Shown in pieces: positions 1 through 8,647 of a stretch of 31,068 nt of DNA (the stretch's first letter is position 1; every line of letters starts with the position of its first letter). The stretch spans positions 1 to 31,068 of the forward strand of contig SSGN01000206.1 of NCBI GenBank assembly GCA_008016945.1, given 5' to 3'. A model generated the notes under the pieces. The model was not told the origin of the DNA. It made no database searches and saw nothing but the letters and a program-made list of their open reading frames with translations. Made by a program: the position numbers and the translations under genes. The DNA comes from Flavobacteriales bacterium (GTDB taxonomy: Bacteria; Bacteroidota; Bacteroidia; Flavobacteriales; PHOS-HE28).

Positions 1-23
1 AGCCTCTACAGACGTGCCCGAAC

Positions 24-55
24 TTTGCCCATCCGGGTAAATTCCCCTTCCTTTG
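24..55 (+). promoter_or_regulatory. Bacteroidota-type promoter of the TetR gene
   Basis: TTTG at 24-27 and TTCCTTTG at 48-55 are separated by 20 bases. This fits the Bacteroidota promoter form TTTG-N19-20-TAnnTTTG with one mismatch in the -7 element. The expected start of transcription is near 60-63, so the mRNA would be leaderless or nearly so relative to the ATG at 64. The two operator palindromes described separately overlap the -33 element and the start site. Confidence 0.6.
25..40. promoter_or_regulatory. Operator 1 for the TetR repressor
   Basis: The sequence is TTGCCC-ATCC-GGGTAA, a 16-bp palindrome with one mismatch between its 6-base arms. It overlaps the -33 promoter element. It shares arms and spacing with a second palindrome at 56-71, and the two start 31 bases apart, about three helical turns, so dimers would sit on the same DNA face. 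Autoregulation by the adjacent TetR protein is inferred from this position. Confidence 0.6.
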
Positions 56-71
56 TTACCCGAATGGGTAA
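56..71. promoter_or_regulatory. Operator 2 for the TetR repressor
   Basis: The sequence is TTACCC-GAAT-GGGTAA, with perfect 6-base arms around 4 bases. It directly follows the -7 element and covers the predicted transcription start and the ATG at 64-66. Binding here would block initiation. The size and symmetry are usual for a TetR-family dimer. Confidence 0.65.
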
Positions 72-671
72 GCCCAAGGACAACGAGACCCGGCAGCGCA
101 TCGTGGCGGCCGCCATGAAGCTCTTCCGCACCAAGGGCATGAGCGGCGTGAACATGCGCGAGCTGGCGGAGAATGCCGGGGTGAACAAGGGCCTGCTGCA
201 CTACTACTTCAAGACCAAGGAGGGCTCTTCCGCGAGGTGTTCGTGCAACAGGCCGGGCTGCTGTACCAGGAGGTGGGCGTGTTGTTGCGGGAGGAAGGCA
301 GCCTGCACGACAAGGTGCCCCGGATGGTGGACGGCTACTTCCGCATGCTGGAGGAGGTGCCGGGCCTGCCCGCCTTCGTACTGTTCGAGATGCAGCGCAA
401 CCCTGGCGTGATCCTCGAGACCCCCGCGCGCGACACGCTCTTCAAGGTGGTGGCCACCGTGGAGCCGGAGCTGAAGGCGCTGGGCCTGCCGCCGGAACGC
501 GCCAGCGGCCTGCAGTTCATGATGGACACCATCGCCCTGTGCGCGTTCACCTTCGGCACGCTGCCCGGCATCACCAAGGTCATGAAGCTCAACAAGGCGC
601 AGCGCACGCTCTTCCTCGATGCGCGCAAGGCCCACATCACCGCTGTCCTGCGGCAACACCTCACGCCATGA
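64..671 (+). CDS. TetR/AcrR family repressor, interrupted by an apparent one-base frameshift
   Basis: From the ATG at 64 the product has a typical TetR N-terminal domain: a helix with 'RQRIVAAAMKLF', then a helix-turn-helix ending 'NKGLLHYYFKTKEG'. In that frame the code turns to nonsense after about 222. The expected continuation, 'LFREVFVQQAGLLY', is present one frame over and runs to the TGA at 669-671 as a normal ligand-binding domain. Adding one G to the GGG at 222-224 would restore a single protein of about 202 residues. A homopolymer sequencing error is as likely as a true mutation. The gene heads a TetR-TolC-HlyD-ABC exporter cluster like cecR-ybhGFSR of E. coli, and the next start overlaps its stop (ATGA). 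A TTG at 25 is in frame but lies inside the promoter, so ATG 64 is preferred. Confidence 0.8.
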
Positions 672-2059
672 GAACCAATTGGCATTCCATCCCGCGCAGC
701 GGGAACTCCGCGCCTCAGCAGCGGACGCTGAGTCGGCATCCACGCCCTCTGCGCGGCTTTGCACCTTGGCGTCTCTGCGGTGAAGGCATCTGCACGCAGC
801 TTCTGAAACGCAGCCTCTTCCTACTTCCGTGGATCACGGCCTGCGCGGTGCATGCGCAGCCGCTCACCCTCGACTCGGCCATTGCGCGGGCCCTGCGCCA
901 CGATCGCGTGCAGCAGCAGCTCGGCGACATCGACGCCACCGCCGCCATGTACGACCGCGACCGCGCCACCACGTGGCTGCCGCAGTTGACGCTGAACGCG
1001 CAGAGCACCATCCAGAACGAGCAGATGGGCTTTACGGGGTCGCTGCCCGGCCTGGCGCTGCCCGAGGTGCCACTGGATTTCCACCGCATCCTGCTCAACT
1101 TCAACCAGACGCTCTACGACGGCAACGCCACGCGCGAGCGCCGCCGCCTGCAGGTGATCGACGCCGACCGCCAGCGGATGGAGGCCGAGGCCCGCACCAT
1201 CGAGCTGAAGGCGCAGGTGATCCAACGCTACATGAGCGTGCTGGTGTGCGCCGAGCAACTGCGCCTGCTGGATGCCAAGGCCAACACCCTGGAAGAGCAA
1301 CGCGCCCGCGTGCATGGCGCGGTGGCAGCGGGCGCGGCCCTGCCCAGCGAGGAGGACCTGCTGCGCGCCGAACTGGTGTCCACCATGCAGGAGCGCATCC
1401 GCACGGAGGCCACGGAACGCAACATGCGCGCGGACCTTGCGCTGCTCACCGGCGTGGACGCCGACCGCGATGCCACGCTGCAACGTCCGCAGGAGGTGGG
1501 CAACGCCGCCGTGGACCCCACGCAACGCGCGGACATCCGGGCCTTCGACCTGCGGGCCCAGGCGCTGGACGCACAGCTCGGCATCGGTGTGGCCATGCGT
1601 CGCCCCACGCTGAACGTGTTCGGCAACGCCGGTGTGGGCGATCCCGGCTACAACATGCTCGACCCCACCATGCGGCCCATGCTGCTGGCGGGCATCGGCC
1701 TGCAATGGCGCATCCTCGACTGGGGGCAGGTGAAGCGCCAACGCTCCATCACCGAGCTGCAACGCGACATGCTCGTGGTGGAACGCGACCGTGCGTTGCG
1801 GCAGGTACACATGGCGCTGTCCGCGCAGGACGAGGAGCTGCACAAGTACGACCGGCTGCTGGAGAAGGACGGCGAGCTGATCGACCTGCGCGCCTCGGTG
1901 ACCCGCGCACGCAGCGAACAACTGACGCTGGGCACGGCCACCGCCGCCGACTACATCACCGAACTGGACAAGGAGAACGCCGCACGCCTGTGGCTGGAGA
2001 TCCATCAACTGCAACGGCTGCTCGCCCAACGCGTGCGCCTCAACATCGCCGGACAATGA
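668..2059 (+). CDS. TolC-family outer membrane efflux protein
   Basis: This is an outer membrane channel for an ABC exporter. After a signal peptide ('LFLLPWITACAVHAQ') the mature part starts 'PLTLDSAIARALRHD', the usual TolC/OEP repeat opening, followed by long amphipathic helices and a second repeat from about residue 280 with 'RRPTLNVFGNAGVGDPGY' and 'LQWRILDWGQ'. The length of 463 residues is normal for the family. The ATG at 668 overlaps the tetR stop, but it puts about 45 Arg/Pro-rich residues before the signal peptide, partly from a repeat-like sequence. The true start may be the CTG at 803, which gives 'LKRSLFLLPW' directly. The stop overlaps the start of the HlyD gene, so the genes are translationally coupled. 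Confidence 0.88.
   Translation: MRTNWHSIPRSGNSAPQQRTLSRHPRPLRGFAPWRLCGEGICTQLLKRSLFLLPWITACAVHAQPLTLDSAIARALRHDRVQQQLGDIDATAAMYDRDRATTWLPQLTLNAQSTIQNEQMGFTGSLPGLALPEVPLDFHRILLNFNQTLYDGNATRERRRLQVIDADRQRMEAEARTIELKAQVIQRYMSVLVCAEQLRLLDAKANTLEEQRARVHGAVAAGAALPSEEDLLRAELVSTMQERIRTEATERNMRADLALLTGVDADRDATLQRPQEVGNAAVDPTQRADIRAFDLRAQALDAQLGIGVAMRRPTLNVFGNAGVGDPGYNMLDPTMRPMLLAGIGLQWRILDWGQVKRQRSITELQRDMLVVERDRALRQVHMALSAQDEELHKYDRLLEKDGELIDLRASVTRARSEQLTLGTATAADYITELDKENAARLWLEIHQLQRLLAQRVRLNIAGQ
736..790 (+). repeat. Possible dispersed 'tctctgcggtgaa' repeat inside the tolC 5' region
   Basis: The stretch with 'GCGGCTTTGCACC' followed by 'TTGGCGTCTCTGCGGTGAAG' resembles a short sequence that I recall recurring between genes in many environmental bacterial genomes, where it is translated as '..RLCGEG..'. 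Only one copy is in this window, so the repeat nature cannot be shown here. It lies in frame between the ATG at 668 and the signal peptide of the TolC-like protein, giving that protein an odd Arg/Pro-rich N-terminus. Confidence 0.35.
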
Positions 2060-2961
2060 GGAACACATCCATTCTGCTGATCGCAAGCATCACGCTCTCC
2101 GCCTGCAACGGCGGCAATGGCGACGCCGATGCCTACGGGAACTTCGAGGCCGTGGAGACCATGGTGAGCGCGAAGGGCGCGGGGCTGCTGCTCGACTTCC
2201 GCGTGGAGGAGGGCATGCTGCTGGAGGCCGGTGCGCTGGTGGGCACCATCGACACGGTGCTGCTGGCCTTGCAGGCCGAAGAAGTGGCCGCCAGCCGCGC
2301 CGCCACCGCCAGCCGTTCCGGCGACCTGGTGGCGCAGATCGCCGTTCAGGATGCCCGCCTCAAGGATCTGCAACGCGAGGAGGAGCGCTTCGTGAAACTG
2401 GTGGCCAGCAAGGCCGCCACGGAGAAACAGCTCGACGACATCCGCGGGCAGATCGCCATCCAGCGCAAGCAGTCGGCCGCATTGGCCGCACAGAACCCCG
2501 GCATCGCGGCGCAGGTGCGCGCCTACAACGCACGCGAGGAACTGCTGCGTCAGCAGATCCGCGACCAGTCCATCGTGAACCCGGTACGCGGCACGGTGGC
2601 GACGAAGCTGGCCGAAGCGCATGAGCTGATGGCACCCGGCAAGGCGCTGTACCGCATCGCCGCGCTGGACACGCTGGAGCTGCGGGCCTACATCTCCGGT
2701 GCGGGCGTGGATCGCCTGCGCATCGGCGCGGAAGTGCAGGTGGGCGTGGACACCGGCGAAGGTCTTACCAAGCTGCCCGGCCGCGTAAGCTGGATCAGCA
2801 CCGAAGCCGAGTTCACCCCCAAGACCATCCAGACCCGCGAGGAACGTGTGGACATGGTGTACGCCTTCAAGGTGCGCGTGGCGAATACCGACGGGCGGCT
2901 GAAACGCGGTATGCCGGGTGAGGTGTATCTGGGTGGAATGGCGGATCAGACGATCAGATGA
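2056..2961 (+). CDS. HlyD/YbhG-like membrane fusion lipoprotein
   Basis: This 301-residue periplasmic adaptor would link the ABC permeases to the TolC channel. The N-terminus is a lipoprotein signal with lipobox LSAC (Cys17). A first lipoyl half ('AKGAGLLLDFRVEEGMLLEA') is followed by a long coiled-coil hairpin at about residues 70-170, then the second lipoyl half ('NPVRGTVATKLAEAHEL') and a beta-barrel domain. It ends with the usual 'LKRGMPGEVYLG'. The start ATG overlaps the tolC stop. Its place between TolC and the ATPases matches YbhG-type exporters. No own promoter is visible. Confidence 0.9.
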   Translation: MRNTSILLIASITLSACNGGNGDADAYGNFEAVETMVSAKGAGLLLDFRVEEGMLLEAGALVGTIDTVLLALQAEEVAASRAATASRSGDLVAQIAVQDARLKDLQREEERFVKLVASKAATEKQLDDIRGQIAIQRKQSAALAAQNPGIAAQVRAYNAREELLRQQIRDQSIVNPVRGTVATKLAEAHELMAPGKALYRIAALDTLELRAYISGAGVDRLRIGAEVQVGVDTGEGLTKLPGRVSWISTEAEFTPKTIQTREERVDMVYAFKVRVANTDGRLKRGMPGEVYLGGMADQTIR

Positions 2962-2987
2962 TATGCGGATCATGGCCCAGCGCACCA

Positions 2988-3016
2988 GTAGCGTCGACCC
3001 ATTGGGTCGACCCTAC
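2988..3016. repeat. 29-bp imperfect inverted repeat
   Basis: Two 14-base arms flank a single central base. One arm contains GTCGACCCA, the other TGGGTCGAC, and the only mismatch is at 2992/3012. It sits between the HlyD and first ATPase genes. No T-run follows, so it is not a standard terminator. It may be a dispersed palindromic repeat or an mRNA hairpin that lowers read-through or stabilises the upstream transcript. Confidence 0.6.
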
Positions 3017-3043
3017 GTGTGCGCTAGGATGATCCCCCCCCCA

Positions 3044-3940
3044 ATGATCCAAGTATCCGACATCAGCAAGAAGTACGGTGCCGTGCAGGCCTTGCACGAC
3101 ATCTCCTTCGCCGTTCCGCGCGGCGAGCTGTTCGGGTTGATCGGTCCGGACGGCGCGGGCAAGACCACCCTGATGCGGCTGCTGGTGACGCTGCTGCTGC
3201 CCGACACCGGGCGCATGACCTTCGACGGCCGCGACGTGGTGCGCGACTACCGCTACGTACGCCGCAACGTGGGCTACATGCCCGGCCTGTTCTCGCTGTA
3301 CCGCGACCTCTCCGTGCGCGAGAACCTCGACTTCTTCGCCAGCGTGTTCAACACCACGGTGGAAGAGAACTACGACCTGATCAAGGACATCTACGTGATG
3401 CTGGAGCCCTTCGCGCAGCGGCGGTCGGGTGCGTTGAGCGGCGGCATGAAACAGAAGCTGGCCCTGTGCTGCGCGCTGATCCACAAGCCGCTGGTGCTGA
3501 TCCTGGACGAGCCCACCACCGGCGTGGACGTGGTGAGCCGCCGCGAGTTCTGGGCCATGCTGCGCAAGCTGAAGGCCGAGGGCATCACCATCATCGTGAG
3601 CACGCCGTACATGGACGAGGCCGCGCTGTGCGACCGCGTGGGGCTGATCCAGGGCGGGCGCCTGATGCAGGTGGGTACGCCGCAGGAGGTCATCGCCGCG
3701 TTCGACAGGCCGCTCTATGCCGCCACCGGCGCCGACCCCTACACGCTGCTCCACGCCCTGCGCGCGATCGACGGCGTGGAGCGCGTGTACCCCTTCGGCA
3801 CCGCGCTGCACGTGACCTCGAACCAGGCGCTGGACACCGCCGCCATCGCGGCATCGCTGCAAGCACAAGGGCTGCACGGCGTGGCGCTGAAGCCCATCGA
3901 CCCGAACATCGAGGACCTCTTCATGCACCTGATGCGATGA
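3044..3940 (+). CDS. ABC transporter ATPase (YbhF N-half type, degenerate Q- and H-loops)
   Basis: This 298-residue ATPase powers the exporter. Walker A is GPDGAGKT (residues 34-41), the signature is LSGGMKQK (131-138) and Walker B is LVLILDEPTTGVD. Two switch residues are not canonical: the Q-loop reads 'YMPGLFSLY' with Gly81 where Gln is usual, and the H-loop reads 'STPYMDEA' with Pro188 where His is usual. As I recall, the N-terminal ATPase half of E. coli YbhF also has GPDGAGKT and lacks the H-loop His. The residues after about 215 form a C-terminal extension. ATG 3044 is chosen because it starts exactly at the domain; ATG 3029 is possible. The stop overlaps the next start. Confidence 0.88.
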   Translation: MIQVSDISKKYGAVQALHDISFAVPRGELFGLIGPDGAGKTTLMRLLVTLLLPDTGRMTFDGRDVVRDYRYVRRNVGYMPGLFSLYRDLSVRENLDFFASVFNTTVEENYDLIKDIYVMLEPFAQRRSGALSGGMKQKLALCCALIHKPLVLILDEPTTGVDVVSRREFWAMLRKLKAEGITIIVSTPYMDEAALCDRVGLIQGGRLMQVGTPQEVIAAFDRPLYAATGADPYTLLHALRAIDGVERVYPFGTALHVTSNQALDTAAIAASLQAQGLHGVALKPIDPNIEDLFMHLMR

Positions 3941-4689
3941 GCACCACCGCCGATACCACCCCCGTGATCCACGCGCGGCAGCTTACCAAGCGCTTCGGCG
4001 ACTTCACCGCCGTGAAGGGGATCGACCTCGACGTGCGCGCCGGCGAGATCTTCGGTTTCCTCGGTGCCAACGGCGCGGGCAAGACCGTGGCCATGAAGAT
4101 GCTCATCGGCCTCTCCAAGCCCTCCGAAGGCACGGCGCGCGTGGCCGGGTTCGACGTGTACACGCAGAGCGAGGAGATCAAGCGCAGCATCGGCTACATG
4201 AGCCAGCGCTTCTCCCTGTACAACGACCTCACGGTGATGGAGAACATCCGCTTCTACGGCGGCGTGTACGGGCTCGACAACGCGCGGCTGAAGCAACGCG
4301 CCGACCAGCTGATCGCCGACCTCGGCCTGGAGGCCCACGCCCGCATGCGCCTGCAGGACCTGCCCCTCGGCTGGAAACAGAAGCTCGCCTTCAGCGTGGC
4401 GCTGATCCACGAACCGCGCATCGTGTTCCTCGACGAGCCCACCGGCGGTGTGGACCCGGTGACGCGCCGCCAGTTCTGGGAGATGATCTACGCGGCGGCC
4501 GCGCGCGGCGTCACCGTGTTCGTCACCACGCACTACATGGACGAGGCCGAATACTGCCACCGCGTGAGCATCATGGTGGACGGCGTGATGGCCGCGTGCG
4601 ACACGCCCGAGGCCCTGCAACGCCACTACGGCGGCACCATGGACGAAGTGTTCTACCAACTGGCGCGTGGCAGCAAGCGCGCGGAATGA
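3937..4689 (+). CDS. ABC transporter ATPase (YbhF C-half type, degenerate signature)
   Basis: This 250-residue ATPase is the partner of the one just upstream. Walker A is GANGAGKT, the Q-loop is 'YMSQRFSLY' with the Gln present, Walker B is IVFLDEPTGGVDP and the H-loop is TTHYMDEA with His present. The signature motif is LPLGWKQK rather than LSGGQ. The defects are thus complementary to those of the upstream ATPase. A heterodimer would have one composite site with an intact signature and another with intact switch residues. The gene overlaps both neighbours by ATGA, which fits tight one-to-one production. Confidence 0.88.
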   Translation: MSTTADTTPVIHARQLTKRFGDFTAVKGIDLDVRAGEIFGFLGANGAGKTVAMKMLIGLSKPSEGTARVAGFDVYTQSEEIKRSIGYMSQRFSLYNDLTVMENIRFYGGVYGLDNARLKQRADQLIADLGLEAHARMRLQDLPLGWKQKLAFSVALIHEPRIVFLDEPTGGVDPVTRRQFWEMIYAAAARGVTVFVTTHYMDEAEYCHRVSIMVDGVMAACDTPEALQRHYGGTMDEVFYQLARGSKRAE

Positions 4690-5816
4690 CCGACCACCAC
4701 CAACACAAGCGCACCGTGAGCCCCTTCGCCGCCTTCGTCAAAAAGGAGTTCCTGCACATCCTGCGGGACCGGCGCACCTTGCTGGTGCTCTTCGGCATGC
4801 CCGTGCTGCAGATCATCCTGTTCGGCTACGCGATCAACACCGAGGTGAAGGAGGCGCGGGTGGCGGTGCTGGACATGAGCCACGATGCGCGCAGCACCGA
4901 ACTCACGCACGCGCTCTTCGCATCGGGCCACTTCATCGATGCCGGGCAGCTGTCCCACACCGGGCAGATCGAAGGCACCTTCAAGGCCGGCCAGGCGCGC
5001 ATGGTGGTGGTCATCGGTCCGCAGTTCGCGCGGCGCGTGGACGAAGGGCGCGCGCAGGTGGCCTTGATCGCCGACGCCTCCGACCCCAACGGCGCCAGCA
5101 TCCTCACCGGATACGGCGCGCAGATGATCGCCAAGTGGTCGGCCCGCGACCCCTCGAAACGCACCGTGGAAGTGATGCCCGTGGAATCGCGCCTGCACTA
5201 CAACCCCGAGATGAAGAGCGTATTCCTCTTCGTGCCCGGCGTGCTCACCGTGGTGCTCATGCTCGTCTCGGCCATGCTCACCTCCATCAGCATCGCGCGC
5301 GAAAAGGAGCAGGGCAGCATGGAGATCCTGCTGGTGTCGCCGCTGCGCCCCACGCTCATCATCATCGGCAAGGCCGTGCCCTACCTGCTGCTCTCGCTGC
5401 TCAACGCGGCCTTCGTCTTCGGCGTGGCGCTCCTCCTCTTCCAGGTGCCCATGCACGGCAGCTTCCTGCTGCTCATCCTCGAAGGGCTGCTCTTCATCAT
5501 GTGCGCGCTCAGCCTCGGCCTGCTCTTCAGCAGCATGGCGGAGAACCAGCAGACGGCGCTCATGCTCTCGCTCTTCGTGCTGATGATGCCCACGATCCTC
5601 CTCAGCGGCTTCATCTTCCCCACCACCAGCATGCCGCTGTTCCTGCGCATCGTGAGCGAGGTGATGCCCGCCAAGCACTTCATCATCGTGCTGCGCGGCA
5701 TCATGCTCAAGGGCGTGGGCCTCGACGTGCTGTGGCGCGAGACGCTGATCCTGCTCGGCATGACCGCCGCGCTGCTCGCCCTGAGCATGCGCCAATTCAA
5801 AGTGCGCCTGCAATGA
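4686..5816 (+). CDS. ABC-2 type permease (YbhS-like)
   Basis: This 376-residue inner membrane subunit starts with a cytoplasmic amphipathic stretch ('FVKKEFLHILRDRRTLLVLF') and a first membrane helix. A large periplasmic domain follows at about residues 45-175 ('NTEVKEARVAVLDMS'). The C-terminal half has five more hydrophobic segments and the ABC-2 hallmark 'IAREKEQGSMEILLVSPLRP' before them. This layout is typical of the YhhJ/YbhS/YbhR family. It overlaps the upstream ATPase gene by 4 bases and is followed after 13 bases by a second permease. Confidence 0.9.
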   Translation: MTDHHQHKRTVSPFAAFVKKEFLHILRDRRTLLVLFGMPVLQIILFGYAINTEVKEARVAVLDMSHDARSTELTHALFASGHFIDAGQLSHTGQIEGTFKAGQARMVVVIGPQFARRVDEGRAQVALIADASDPNGASILTGYGAQMIAKWSARDPSKRTVEVMPVESRLHYNPEMKSVFLFVPGVLTVVLMLVSAMLTSISIAREKEQGSMEILLVSPLRPTLIIIGKAVPYLLLSLLNAAFVFGVALLLFQVPMHGSFLLLILEGLLFIMCALSLGLLFSSMAENQQTALMLSLFVLMMPTILLSGFIFPTTSMPLFLRIVSEVMPAKHFIIVLRGIMLKGVGLDVLWRETLILLGMTAALLALSMRQFKVRLQ

Positions 5817-5829
5817 ACACGGCAACCCC

Positions 5830-6945
5830 ATGAGGATCGTCGGCCATCTGCTGCGCAAGGAGTTCCTGCAGATCTTCAGGAACAAGGGCATGCTGCCCAT
5901 CATCTTCATCGCTCCCTTGGTGCAGTTGCTGGTGCTGGTGCATGCTGCGGATTTCGAGGTGCGCAACGTGCGCCTGCTGGTGAACGACATGGACGGAAGC
6001 ACCGCCTCGCGCGGGATTGTGGAGCGCTTCCGCGCCTCGGACCGCTTCCGCGTGGACGGCACGCACGCCGGGTTCACCGGGGGCATGGCCGCGCTGGACG
6101 ATGGCCGCGCCGATGCCTTCCTGCGCATCCCCGCAGGCTTCGAGGCCGCCCTGTACCGCGGGGAGCGCGCGCCGCTGATGCTGGACCTGAACGGCGTGGA
6201 CGGCCAGTTCGCCAGCCTTGTGCTGGTGTACGCGCGCACCATCATCGCCGACGAACAGGTGCATGTGGTGCAGCGCATGCACGGCTTGGACAGGCCGCCT
6301 GCGCCGCCCGTGGACGTGGTCCCGCGCTTCTGGTACAACCTGCGGATGAACTACAAGAACCTCATGGTGCCGGGGCTTCTCGTGGTGCTGGTCACGCTGG
6401 CGGGCATGTTCCTCAGCAGCATGAACATCGTGCGCGAGAAGGAGATCGGCACCATCGAACAGATCAACGTCACGCCGATCAAGAAGTGGCAGTTCATCCT
6501 CGGCAAGCTGCTGCCTTTCTGGTTCATCAGCCTGTTCCTGCTCGCGTTCGGCCTTACGGTGGGCAGGCTCGTGTTCCACATCCCCATCGAGGGCAGCGTG
6601 TTCCTGCTGTTCGCGTTCGCGGGGGTGTACCTGTGGGTGATGCTCGGCCTCGGCCTGCTCATCAGCACCGTCAGCGACACGCAGCAGCAGAGCATGTTCC
6701 TTTCGTGGTTCTTCCTCGTGATCTTCGTGCTGCTCAGCGGCCTCTTCACGCCGATCGACAACATGCCGCACTGGGCGCAGCGCATCACATGGTTCAACCC
6801 GGTGAGCTACTTCGTGGAAGTGGTGCGCATGGTGCTGCTGAAGGGCAGCGGCTTCATGGACATGGCCCGCCACTTCGTGGTGATCGGGATCTTCGCCGTG
6901 GTGGTGAACGGGTTGGCAGTGCTGAATTATAGGAAGAGGGCGTAG
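5830..6945 (+). CDS. ABC-2 type permease (YbhR-like)
   Basis: This second permease of 371 residues has the same layout as its neighbour: 'LLRKEFLQIFRNKGMLPIIF' and membrane helix 1, a periplasmic domain to about residue 175, then 'NIVREKEIGTIEQINVTPIK' and five membrane segments. Two ABC-2 permeases with two ATPases make a complete transporter core. It is the last gene of the exporter operon; the next gene lies 106 bases on and has its own promoter-like sequence. No terminator hairpin with a T-run was found after the TAG. Confidence 0.9.
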   Translation: MRIVGHLLRKEFLQIFRNKGMLPIIFIAPLVQLLVLVHAADFEVRNVRLLVNDMDGSTASRGIVERFRASDRFRVDGTHAGFTGGMAALDDGRADAFLRIPAGFEAALYRGERAPLMLDLNGVDGQFASLVLVYARTIIADEQVHVVQRMHGLDRPPAPPVDVVPRFWYNLRMNYKNLMVPGLLVVLVTLAGMFLSSMNIVREKEIGTIEQINVTPIKKWQFILGKLLPFWFISLFLLAFGLTVGRLVFHIPIEGSVFLLFAFAGVYLWVMLGLGLLISTVSDTQQQSMFLSWFFLVIFVLLSGLFTPIDNMPHWAQRITWFNPVSYFVEVVRMVLLKGSGFMDMARHFVVIGIFAVVVNGLAVLNYRKRA

Positions 6946-6966
6946 GGGGGCGTTCACAACCCACCC

Positions 6967-6978
6967 TGACCATCGTCA
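6967..6978. promoter_or_regulatory. TGA-N6-TCA site upstream of tyrosine phenol-lyase
   Basis: The site is TGA-CCATCG-TCA, with one more symmetric base pair outside (CTGA...TCAG). Its centre (6972.5) lies 29.5 bases upstream of the -7-like element at 7002. That is the class II spacing for Crp/Fnr activators. The match is short and could be chance by itself; it counts mainly together with the sites at 13110 and 19055. Confidence 0.35.
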
Positions 6979-7001
6979 GCATCCGGACCAATTCATCCGC
7001 T

Positions 7002-7009
7002 GAATTTTG
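7002..7009 (+). promoter_or_regulatory. -7-like element before tyrosine phenol-lyase
   Basis: GAATTTTG differs from the Bacteroidota -7 consensus TAnnTTTG at one fixed base. No clear TTTG lies at -33, which would fit an activator-dependent promoter. The expected start is near 7016, giving a leader of about 36 bases that contains the hairpin at 7014-7045. Confidence 0.35.
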
Positions 7010-7013
7010 CGGT

Positions 7014-8437
<1,424 letters not shown>

Positions 8438-8557
8438 ATGCGGGTGAAGGTGGTGAGAAGGGAGAAGATGGAGAAAATGGAGAGAATGGAGAAGATGGTG
8501 AAGGTTGTGAAGGAGGTGAAGGAAGTGAAGAAGGCACCTCCGCACCATGACCAGTAG
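8438..8557 (+). CDS. Possible 39-residue Lys/Glu/Val-rich small protein
   Basis: An ATG lies directly after the TGA of the upstream lyase gene and opens 39 codons ending in TAG at 8555-8557. The product is built of short repeats such as 'EKMEKMERMEKM' and 'KVVKEVKEVKK', then 'APPHHDQ'. It could form a charged amphipathic helix. The reading frame may exist only because the DNA is a purine-rich low-complexity tract without stop codons. It has no Trp codon, so it is not a tnaC-type leader peptide for the tryptophanase downstream. Confidence 0.25.
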   Translation: MRVKVVRREKMEKMERMEKMVKVVKEVKEVKKAPPHHDQ

Positions 8558-8640
8558 CACGTACCTCCCGTACTTCACTTACCTCCATCACCCTTCTCAC
8601 CACCCCCACCTTTCTCACCACCCTCGCCACTATCACCCCC
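8441..8640. repeat. Strand-biased low-complexity spacer with inverted arms
   Basis: From 8441 to about 8535 the plus strand is nearly all G and A with some T, in irregular units such as GGTGAA and GGAGAA. From about 8560 to 8640 it is nearly all C, T and A. GGTGGTGAGAAGGG at 8449-8462 is exactly complementary to CCCTTCTCACCACC at 8591-8604, and a second partial match follows at 8611-8623. The spacer separates the two lyase genes and could fold into a long imperfect hairpin in the mRNA. No promoter or terminator was recognised in it. Confidence 0.7.
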
Positions 8641-8647
8641 CTCAACA

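Noticed and set aside
25..63. TTG at 25 as the start of the TetR gene
   Set aside because: It lies within the -33 element and first operator; ATG 64 begins the normal TetR N-terminus.
2988..3016. An intrinsic terminator splitting the exporter operon
   Set aside because: The palindrome has no T-run on either strand, and the genes on both sides belong to the same transporter.
8438..8557. A tnaC-like leader peptide regulating tryptophanase
   Set aside because: The small reading frame before tnaA has no Trp codon and no resemblance to TnaC; the tract is low-complexity.
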